A stretch of 64,000 nucleotides of DNA. Origin: Strongylocentrotus droebachiensis (Eukaryota > Echinodermata > Echinoidea > Camarodonta > Strongylocentrotidae). The position numbers and the translations under genes were made by a program. Shown in pieces: positions 12,201 to 24,200 of this stretch. How positions within the stretch are numbered: the stretch's first letter is position 1; the number at the start of each line of letters is the position of its first letter. Below the pieces are notes generated by a model, which had not been told where the DNA came from, made no database searches, and saw nothing but the letters and a program-made list of their open reading frames with translations. Location of the stretch: the NCBI GenBank assembly GCA_035222895.1, contig JAVYIG010000892.1, forward strand, positions 361,857 to 425,856. Reading direction: 5' to 3'.

Positions 12201-15200
12201 TTGGAAGAAAATGTATACTGGCTGAGTAATGAGCATAGAAAGATAAGGAAATCAGGGTAGTACTAGCCCCGACACCATGTGTGTTGTCCCATATACATCT
12301 TTCTGTGTAAGTGATTGTTACTTCACCAAGACTCTGCCAAATTTATGATGATTTTGATGACTCCAGAACCTTGCATTACACACCATTACTTATGATCAAC
12401 TTTTATGATCCATTGATCCATTCCACACCTTTTCTTTCACAATGCAATCGCATTAGCAGAACTCAAGTTTATCTTTAATCATTGCTAGGTAGGACAAACA
12501 CGGATTGCCCTACCTAACAACATGTGATGTACAGTATGTAATTTGCAAAGATTTATGCATTAAAGAGAAGGTTGAGTTCTGGGAAGAGGTGAAAAATACT
12601 TTGTCAGCGTTATCATTGTTATTATGAAAGTGTGGAAGAACATCAGATAAAACATGTTCCCTGAAAAGCATGGCTCTTTAGATGCCTTCATATTCTAAAT
12701 ATGTCATGTAACATCGTAAAAATTGTGACGGATTACGCCACCTGTTCGTGTAGTTCGATATACATCTTTCTGTGTACAGTGTTTGTAACTAATTTACCAA
12801 GACTTGGTCAAATTTCTTATCATTTTGATGATTCCAGAACCTTGCAATACACACAAATATATGCTAGATGATCAACCTTTTTCTGGATGATTCCACACCG
12901 TTTCTTTCACAATACCATCGCATGACCAGAACTCAACTTCATCTTTAAATTTGATTACATTACAAAAATGGCCTATTCAATAATATATAAAGTGTAGCCT
13001 ATTACTATTAATAGCCTCGCCATAGTAGCCCATGCACCCATGAGATTTAAGGCTGCCCAATAGAAAGAAAAAAAAGGGAATTATGAAAGGCAATATAGTA
13101 TGCAACACGTTCTGTAACCCACCCCCCCCCCCCCCCTTCCGCCTTCTTCTCCCCCTACCCCTCCCTCCCCCCCCCCCCCCCAGCTCAGGGGGGGGGGGGG
13201 GTCACTAATATCAATATTTTCATGACCTGGTACATTGATCATTATACTATCAGTATCCTGTGCAGGTGAACAATAAAATAGAGCATACAAATTCATGCAC
13301 TTTGTTCCATCCCCACTAATGTATTTTTGATCATGATCTACATGTACATTGTACACATGTAATGATGTATACATTATGCTTGAAGTGTGTCTGTGTGTAT
13401 ACATGTACATTGTACGTGACACAGTTCCCTTTGTATGTGTGCACCCACAGTACACATGTACACACACATGCAGTGGCATTTCTATAATAGTCTATACCAC
13501 ATTCCACTATCCAGTTCTGCATGCATCCCATGTGCGTACCAGACCAAGGTCTTTTCCTGCACTTCTCTTTTGTATTGTGCATTTGGTTTCCACATGGTCA
13601 GTCTGTCATACACTCTATTCTGCATCAGACTTTTGGATACCGGTATTGCTCTTTGAACGAACATTCTGTAGACCGTTTGGATTTCCTGGCTGTATTTTGT
13701 GCGAGGATTTTATTTCGGAAGAAAGGAAAAGTGAGCATTTTGGAGGACCAGATCTGTGGCGTACTGACATGATTGATGAAGCTTCTCGCAACTACGTGGG
13801 TCGTCAAGTTATTTTGCACATCACATTGTGTCATTTCTGTTCTCTATTAGTTTTAAGAAGTTAAAATGTTAAAGAGACCTTGTAATGCATGGTTGTATTT
13901 AATTTGCTCTTAAAATTTCACGTGGAATAGCTTTGTGTGGATGTGGAATATCTTTGTATGCATTACACTGATATGATGTACAGATGTAGTTTATCTTACA
14001 TGTATGTCATTTCATGTATACCGTGTATAATGATAAAGATGATGATAAAACTATATAAACAGAGAGAGAGAGAGAGCACATATATGTAATAAACAATTTA
14101 AGTTTCTCAATAGGAGTGGACATTTTGTACATAACTCATAAGCCATTATGTAAACCATTTTGATTGTATCTAAACAAGCTACACCTCCATATCGAAATTT
14201 AACTTAAAACGAGCTGTTTTCCTGTGTGTTTAAAATTTAAAAAATTAATGCAAATTAATTATTACCCTGCAAAAGCTGTTCCTCTTTATTTTTCCGTTTA
14301 TGAGACAGAGGATTTTAAAAGAGCTGTTGTGAGTTTTAGACTCGCGGTACTCGCCTGTGTTTTTTTATAAAACTGTATGGCTTCATATTGTTGTATACAT
14401 GTATGTTTTCTGTACTGTAAATATATGTACTGCACATGTTGTGTAAGACAAGCCAACACATTCTTTGTTCCTTGAACTCTTTCATACACACATCTATGCA
14501 TACACTGAAGGTACATCGACATCAGGGGCACTTGCACACTGTATCAAGCTACAAGCAAATTTACTCATTTTAGCAAAGATTTCTCTCTAGTTGTAGTTTG
14601 GATGATAGTAGGGACTTTTCATTTTACACGACGAGAACGTAGACCACCACGTGTGACATCCTTTTAAGGTAATGTGACGCCCTTTTAAGGCACTGCCGGG
14701 CACGGCCCAGTGCCTTAACTCAATGACACATGTGCAGTCCACGCTCTTATCGAGTAAAACGAAAAGTCCCTATTAAAGTCCTTTCTTGAGCACATTCATC
14801 ATTTTTGTCTCGCCTGCGTAGCAAAAAGCGAGACATAGGCGCCGCTTTTCCGGTGACGGCGGCGGCGACGGCGGCGGCGACGGCGGCGGCGGCGACGGCG
14901 TCAACATCAAAAACTTAACCTAAGGTTAAGTTTTTGAATTTTTGATATAATTTTTAAAGTATAGGTTCTTAGTCAATGAAACTTGGATTATAGGGTAATC
15001 AAGTATCCCCAATCATGTGAGTAGAATTTCAGATCACAAAGTCAAGGTCAAAGGTCATTTCAGGTCAACAGACTTGGACTATGTTGTAGCATCATCATCG
15101 AAAACTTAACCTAAGGTTAAGTTTTTGAATTTTTGATATAATTTTTAAAGTATAAGTTCTGAGTCAATGAAACTTGAACTATAGGGTTATCAAGTATCCC

Positions 15201-18200
15201 CAATCATGTGAGTAGAATTTCAGATCACAAAGTCAAGGTCAAAGGTCATTTCAGGTCAACAGACTTGGACTATGTTGTGGCATCATCAAGATTTTCAAAA
15301 TGCTTCGTTATTTTTCAACCGATTTTGATTCTGATTGTTTCATATGATAGGGCTAGGAGGGGGAATTAAAACTTGTACACAGAATCGTGAAATTCATTAT
15401 CTATGCTAATTTATGCAAATTTATTTGAAATCACAAAAAATGCTTCTTCTCCTTCATTTCTCGACCGATTTTGATTTGGTTTGCTTTATCTGGTAGAGTT
15501 AACTTTGGTACACTAAACTTCTACACCGAATTTTGAAATTGTTCTCCATTAATTAAAAATGGTAATTTATGCAAATTTTTTCCAAAAATAACAAAAATTG
15601 CTTCTTCTCCCTCATTTCTTGACCGATTTTGATTTGGTTTGCCTTATCTGGTAGAGCTAAATTTGGAACACTAAACTTCTACACAGAATTTTGAGATTTT
15701 ACTCCCATTGATTAATTATGATAATAATGCAAATTTATTCCAAAAATAATTTAAAAATCACAAAAAATGCTTCTTCTCCTTCATATTTCGACCGATTTTG
15801 ATTTGGTTTGCTTTATATCGTAGAGCTAACTTTAGTACACTAAAGGTCTACACAGAATTTTGAAATTGTTCTCCATTAATTAATTATGGTAATTTATGCA
15901 AATTTATTCCAAAAATAACAAAAATTGCTTCTTCTCCCTCATTTCTTGACCGATTTTGATTTGGTTTGCCTTATCTGGTAGAGCTAAATTTGGAACACTA
16001 AACTTCTACACAGAATTTTGAGATTTTGCTCCATTGATTATTTATGGTACTTTATGCAAATGAAATGAAATTATGTCCCTTCCAGGGCATCACATTTTTA
16101 TTTTTTGACCAGTTCAAAAGTGTACCACGATATTTGTTGTTGCGAGATGCGGATGAGCACTACAATGTACGTCATTGACGTTCTGGTTTATCATATTGAA
16201 TTGCGTTATGCAGGCGAGACCGCCGAGAGCGTTTCCCTTGTTGTTGTTTTTAGAGCTGTTATGGAACAGTGATGTGATGTGAAACACTTGTACTTAAAAT
16301 TTATGATTTGAATTCTTCCATCCACATCCCCCATTTCTTTCCACAAGCAGGGAAGACGCAACAGCTGCCCCTGAGGAGAAACCCGTTTCCATGACGATGG
16401 GCACAGACGAGGGCAAGGATGCCGCATCCGCGGAGACCCCAGAGACGAACGAGACGGAGGATGGGGAGATCAGAGAAGAGGGAGAGGTGATGGAATCGGA
16501 ACAGTCGGTGGAAAGTAACAAGGAGAAAGAGATGGAATCGGCCCCTAGCAAGGTAATGTTTTAAAAAATAATAACAAGAGATACATATGGAGATCAATAA
16601 CATCGAGAGTTAATGAAAACAAAAGATTTAGTTTTGTTATAAATCACCTGAAGTTACTTTGTGTTAATTTAGGGATAAGCTTTTTTGGAGAAAGCATAAA
16701 TTTATCACTTCCTGTTCGAATTTGAACAAGAACAAAAATGCACGCCCCACATTTTATAAGAAATTGAAGAAAAAATATGCTTGTTTTGGCACCTCCATTT
16801 TCCTTCTTTAGATATTCTTTATACATTAACTTGCAAAGTTTTGTGAAGTTAATTCGAAATTGTGAATTTTTTTCTGATCCCTTTCAAAATGTTGAAATCA
16901 AAAGAATACATCCATTTATAAAAACCAAAAAAGCTGTAAATATTTTTAAAAGATGAACAATGTACAGTCTCTGTAATATGTGTGTATGCCTAACTATTAT
17001 CCAGCCCCGCAAGCTTAGCATCTGGCCTGTGTTATGGAGCTGTACAGCCTGGTTATCCTTGGGGAGAAAAGTGCCCTGACCCTTGTCAAGAGTTATGCCG
17101 TGTAAATCCTGTTTATTCAAGATTCCGATGGAGCAATGTCGTTAGCGCAGAATAGAAGAGAAGAGAAGGAAGTATGCTACAAATAAAGCAGAACTTGAGT
17201 CTGCTCAAAGTCGATTCATTGATGCACCGATCAAAAGCTATTCAATGTCGATTCTTCAATGCCAGAAATGTTTACAGATGATTGTCTACCGACGAATGCA
17301 TCGCTTCTTGATACAGCTACATGTATCTTCACAAGTAATAGCAAGAGAGGACAAGCCATTGTATGTGCCATAATTTTGTGGACTGCATTTGAAATCTTGA
17401 GTTCCCCTTCTCGTGATGTATCCCGATAACCGTTTCTACCAGCACCTTGACAACATGTTACACTGTGCAGTGAGTATCTGCCCTGAAGACTTCAGTTATG
17501 TGACATGCTTTTCCTACCCCACAAAAAAGACTTGTCTAATCAGCCGCTGACATGTCTGAATCACTACTCGCACCAATATTACACCAACGTCCAGTCGTCC
17601 ACATGTGTTCCTGCTTTGCGCATCAAGTTCCTAACCCCACATCGCTTTGACTCCATTCTTACCAGACAAGTCTTCAAAGGAACAATGTAAATGCAATATT
17701 CATCCCACTGTTTTGAGGAACACTTCTACCCCCAATACTTTTTCGTGGATTAAGTTTGTCACTGCCAGTCACCAACATCCAATCAGACTCCATGATGCCA
17801 ACGTCCACACCCTTTCACAGCTACCAAGTTACCATGCCAATGATATTACTTTGCCTACAGAAGGCTTCATCTTCATCCAAGCAGAAAAAACACTGAACTC
17901 CAAGCATTTCTTGAAAAAGTTTGAACTGTTACCTCTTATAATGTGCTACAACCTCGACTTGAAAATCAGCAGTCTTGAAAATGGACCAACTTTTGTGATT
18001 ACAACCATGAACACCTGAACCCAATAATGTTGCCATTATACACCGTGCTCACTGTTGCATATTAGAACTTGGACCATGTTTATCACTGTACTTGAGTGTT
18101 CAACGTACTTGTTGCGATCATAGAGACACTTGATTTCCTAATATTCACCAGAACATTTCGTCTTGCAGTTTTGTCACAAGCACCATCAGCTTGTAACATC

Positions 18201-21200
18201 TCAACTTTCCTCCAAACTCCAAAGCATAGTCCACAGCTTTCATTAACTACAACACCACCAGAATCCAAGTAAATTTTCCTCTATTGACTTTTTAGAACAC
18301 TGTATTTTTTATGAAAAGCCTATCTCCACATTGATCAAGAGCTACCTCATCAAATTGAACTGTCTACAGTATTACCAACAGACTGTTTGCGTTTATCACA
18401 ATTGAGAAATTGAATTTCGTCAAAGCGGTTCCCAGCTTGCAATTTCAAATGATGTCATCTTGATTTTTGTCATCACTTTTTCTTTGACGGAATAATTCCT
18501 AGACCCCGCAGCTAAAGAAAAGATGAGCCCAAACGTATGAACTCCACATGCTTTATACAGATTCTTCTATCTCCAGAACTTTTGTTTCACCTTCTTCATC
18601 AGTGGCTTTGGCATCCCATGCAAAGCTTTCCTTACCCGTTTTACTTCAGCATTCATCAGTATCCTGAAAGATCATCAAATCAACATGAACTTTTATGCGA
18701 TAAATTATCAAAGCAACGGTCAAGTGTGTTAGCAGCTATCGTAAACGCATCCCACAACCTTGTTTAACCGTCCTGGGTTTTCTTCCGATGGTCCTGGATT
18801 TCCTTCGCACATGACGTTCCAAATATTAGTAGGCTCCAACACAGGTCGAGGCAGGTCAAGGAACAGCAAACCAAACTTTGTTTTTACAGTGCCTGCGGGA
18901 CAGAGCGAGAGGAAGAGAGGTGGCTGGGGTAATACTGATGGGAGGCCGGGCCTAGAGTCTGCTGCCAGCAACATTCTCGATCATGTTTCTTGTACAGTGT
19001 GATTGTTTTCTGTCCATGTTCATTCCATGTATCTCTTTTATTCCTGAAGTTTTCTGTGTTGTTCACAAAAAGAAGCTAGTAGCTCCCACTTTTAGCTCAC
19101 TGCAAATGTGCCTGTGAAAGCTTATCCTTTTTATATTTTACTGATGGGTTAAATCTTCACAGGAAAAATGAAAATGAAAAAGTATTTCGGGTCGTTTTTT
19201 ATTGGAATGATGACACTAATAGCAATTAGGTAAACTATTTTATGGAATTTTGGAAACATTCCAGAAAGAGAAAAATGACAGTATCTGTGATTGATCAACA
19301 GCAATGACATTATTCAAAGTATAAATGAAACTAAAGATTTTAATCTCTCAAAATAAACATGGCATGCATAAGAAAGAAATGCAATGAATGCTAAAATATG
19401 TGGATCATTCAGCAAGAGAGAGAGAGAGCTAATCTTCTCCTAAACTAACTTTATCCAATAATCAATTCAATTTTTTTTCCTAATACAGAAGGTTTGTCCA
19501 ATTCTTCTGGATTTAAAAAAGATCAGACACAGCGTGCCTAGAGAATGTGACTATGGTAGAGATAATCTTTTGAATTGATGCAAAATGAAAGTGAAGCAAA
19601 CTGGTTAATTGATAGGCTGGTACATTGTATATACATGTAGTAAGCTCAACCCACTCATTGAAAAGGATATTAAAACGATATCGGATAAGCCTTCATTCTA
19701 ATTTCTAACTTACATACTTTCATTTTCCATTCTGCACCTCTTCATCGGACCATTGGCAATTGAGATTCGCAGAATATCATTGAGCATCGAATCTAATCAG
19801 TATATTTTTCTCTATTGCCTATGTTTTGTTTCGTTTTCCCATGAAGGTTGAACAGAGTTCTCGTTCCAGGTCCTTCACTAGCGTGTCATCGGCTCCCGTC
19901 AAAACTAAGCGACATTCCTTCTCATGTAAGACAGATTAATATATTCCTTTTAATGTAAACAGAATACTATATGTATATTAATGATAATAATAATTATAAA
20001 CACTTTGCTATAAAGCGCTTACCACCAAGTCTTGAAGCGCTATAACAAACAAAATACAATACTAAACAATTACATATTAAACGAAACAAAAAATTACAAA
20101 TAAACCTACAAATTACAATATGTATATGAAATATACATCAATGTGAAGAGAGTAGCGGGTAAGTTAATTAACAGTTTTTGTTGGTAATTGTTAAACTAGT
20201 AGCCTACGATCTCAAAACCACTACAACCTTGCAACTTTACTACTACAAGATTTTTTATATTTTTTTAAAGATGTTGCCAAAGTACTGAATGTGAAGATTC
20301 AAGGTTATAATTATTTGTGGTGTAGGTTTTCTGTATGATCCTTTGAACAGTAATACTAAGGTTTTGAGATTTTGTATTAGTTTCCCTGTTCGAGAACATA
20401 TTTTGTAGGCTGCAAATATACGGTAGCAGTGACAATAGTGCTATAAAGTTGCACAACCAGTAGCGATTGGGCCCATCCTCTGACAAGGAGACTTTATTCC
20501 CTGCTATTTCTTTTCATAAAGCAATGTAACATTTCACTCAAGAACAATCTACATTTTGAAATTCAAACAGTCGGAACATAAGAGGTAATCCCTGCCATGC
20601 AATTTAATGCAAAAAGGGCTTCATTTGTGTAATTTTATGAAAATGTCCAAGTTTGATGAGTAGAAGAAACAAAACTCGGGTACAACTTCATTTATACCAG
20701 ATATTTAAAGGGATCTGGTAACTTTGTCTCGGATTCTGAAACAAAATTCTGGATTTAGCTCATGCTGCAATGATAATTATAAACCTTTAGGTCAGTCAGG
20801 AACCCCATGACTTTTACAAGCCGATCGCCTGTCTGATTATGAAGATATTTATGATTGGAAATCAAAACAAAATTTTGCGTTTGCCAAACGTTTTTCACAA
20901 CACTACAGTCTATTGGGAAAAACAAGTATGGTAAAAACAGGTCACTCAAAGATTTTTACGGTGTTGAGGCACTTGTTGATCATTTTGAAGTGCCATTTTT
21001 TTAGGGCTTCCATATTACACCATATCACAGACACTGATAAACACGTAGTGCTGTGCATCTCAGATTTAACATTGTTAAACGATGCCTTTAATTGTATACC
21101 AGTAATTAAGTATCTTGCATTGATCTTCTAATGTGTGAACAAACCCTACAGCCAAGGATAAAACCAAGGAGAACGACGGAGGAGAGGAAGACAAATCAGA

Positions 21201-24200
21201 GGGCGCCCTCAACGCTCCTCTGGTTAAGAAGAGACGCTGGGGATCAACCAAGAAGACCACTGCAGATGACACCATGAAGACCAATGTCAACATCAGTACA
21301 CAGCTTCTCAAGGTATGCCATCTTATAACTCATTTAACGTGACTCTGTAACATTGCCTCGGGTCCTGGATTTAGCTCATGCTGCAATCATAATTATAAAC
21401 CTTTAGGTCAGTCAGGAATCCCCTGGCTTTTACAAGCTGATCGGATTATCAAGATATTTATCATTGGAAATCAAAAATTTCATTTTTTTTGTTTTGTTTA
21501 TTGGGGTCTGATTAATAAGTATGGTAAAACCGGTCACTCAAAGAATTTAGCTTTTTTGAGGCACTTCATGATCATTTTGAAGCGCAATTTTTGTAGGGCT
21601 TCAATATTACACCATATCACAGACATTGATGGCACGTAGGTCCATGCATCTCAGATTTAACATTGTTAAATGATGCCTTTAACTTGAGATTTTTGGTCTA
21701 CTTTTTGATCCAATCTAGGACATCATTCCAGAGATCAAGGTCCCTTCGGCTGAGATGGAGTTGGACCTGGAGCCAGAGGGAGACCTGGAGGGAGAAGAGG
21801 CCATGGATGTGGGTGAGGTAACCAAGGAGACCAAGAAAGCGGAGGAGGACCAGGAGGAAGAGGAGAAACCGACGTCCATGGAAGATGAGGAGACCTCTCA
21901 GGAACCTCCCAAGAGAAAGTTTATAAGGCATACCATCACTGCTCCTGTAAGTTGGCCATCGTCATCATTATCAATCACCAACATAGTCATCTTCTTCATC
22001 ATCATTACAATCATTGTCATAATCAACATTTCAATTCAATTCAATTCGTATTTATTTCATTTCCAACCAAAGGTATTACAGATATTATTACAGAAAGTAT
22101 GAAAAAAATGTATGTACAAATTAATTTTTTCTTGGTCACTATACAAATATATACTTTAACACATAATAGAATTATTACAAGAAATTCTTAATTTCATTGA
22201 ATTGAATTGTTATCAACAGGATAATAGTAGTGATGATGACAACAAGAATAATGATGATGGTGATGATAATTTTGATGATCAGTAATAATGTTAATAATAA
22301 CAATTTATTTGATTGATCATAACTTTAAACTTTAATCTTCTTTGTGTTCCCCTGAAAATAATTCATCTGTTTTGTTTTTCAGTTTTCATTTCACTTGTTT
22401 ATCTGTGTGAGGTTTTATAAAAACTTTAAAAGTCAGCTAGACCAGGGTTATATTTTTCATTCAGTAAGTCACTCACTAAAGCTATGGTCACAAAAAAGAG
22501 CAGCGACCGACCGATCAGTAGCCTGCTCGGTCGCTGCTGGAATTAAGCATCGCCCAGCAATTAGGTCGGTGCCCGGGCGGCGACCGCCCAGGCACCGAGC
22601 GTATTTTGGGCGGCGAGTGAAAAATGAGCAGGCGCCGTCCAAATTTTAACTCCGCGCTAAAACTTCAGCGGCGACCGAGCGATGCCCTAAAAACGAGCGG
22701 TGCCTGGGCGGCCGCCGCTCGGTGACCGGGCAGCCGCCGGGCAGAATTGGTTAAAAACTCGCCGCTCGGCCGCCGAGCAGGCTACTTTTGGGTAATGTGA
22801 CCATAGCATAAGGGTGCATTCAAGCGACACCCTAGAAACCTGTGTTCATACTGCCTTCAAAGACGTATAGTTTAAAACACGGTTGTGTTCAAGCGATTTC
22901 AAGCGATTATTGGTCTGTCGTAAGAATAAACGTGTTTAAAGACGCAAACATGAAAAAGAGAATCAGTGTTGATGGAAGATCGCTTGACGCTCTCCTGCAG
23001 TAACCGTGTTATTTAACAGCGTTTTGATTTGTGATTCATGTTTGTCACTCTAGCTTTAAAAAATTGCTTGAACGCACCCTAAGAATGTTTCTATTTGCTA
23101 ATCTCCGCAGGGTGATCTTAAGGTTGCTCAGAAGGCTGCTGCTCTGCAAGACGAAGAGAGCGACATTGACTATGAAGAGGATGACGATGAGGTGGTGACA
23201 AGGAAGGTCCAACAGAGAGATGATGATGATGGAGAAAAAGAAGAGAAAGAAAACGGAGATGAGGAGAGTGAGAGTAGCAGCGACGAGGAAGACAACAAGG
23301 AGGAGACTGGAGAGGAGGGAGAGAAGGAAGGAGGAGAGGATGGGGAGAAAGAAGAGAGGAAGAAAAAGAAGAAGAAGAAGACAAAGAAAGAAAAGTCACC
23401 CAAAGATGAAGGACAAGTAGATAAACAACCAGAAGTTAAAGGTAATTGATTTATATCATTCAGCTTCTATGACATCATATTCCGTAGGACTCTGTTGCTT
23501 TGATATTATCAATGCCACCAGGCAGTGCTCCATCAAACTTCATTGCCATCCAGACCGTTTGCTTTTGAAATCTCATTAATTGTGAGCAACAGAATATTGC
23601 TTACCAGGAACCATGGATAGGTCAATGCGGACGTGCAAGAATTTTTTAAAGGATTAATTGTTTTCATTACTGATTAAAAATAAGGTTTCTCTATGTTATT
23701 AAAGCATGAGGTCTCATTCTTACAGTTCTTCAGCAAATGAAAATGAGGGATGTTTCAAGTGCTAAAGGATTAAATGCAATGATGGCTTTGTCTATGTAAT
23801 AAAGAAATAGATTGTTGCTAAATTCAATTCCTTTTTCATCACATGAAGTAAAAGGTACAGTGTGAAATTGGTACAACTAACTAATTCATAATCATTGCAT
23901 CTTTTCACCAATTCAAATTGCAGCGAAAAAGGTGATTCAGATAAAGAGAGCAGTGCGTACGGTGATCGATGAACCGATCCGCCATGCCGGCCGTGACCAG
24001 AGCCCCTCCAAACGTCCGACCAGTAACATCGTCCATGTTATCAATCTGGTGCGACCTTTCACCTTACCTCAACTCAAGGAGCTCCTAGGACGCTATGGCA
24101 CCCTGTCGGCTGATGGCTTCTGGATCAATAACATCAAGTCACATTGCTATGCTACTGTAAGTATCACTTGGCCACTGCAAAGTTGGATGCTAACCTTTTT

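Noticed and set aside
13349-13864. A 171-codon open frame in ACIN1 intron 4
   Set aside because: Cys/His/Tyr-rich translation of gtgtgt/catgtac low-complexity sequence, with other frames open across the same bases and no domain.
23118-23403. Serine-rich open frames on the minus strand
   Set aside because: They are antisense shadows of the Glu/Lys-rich ACIN1 exon 9.
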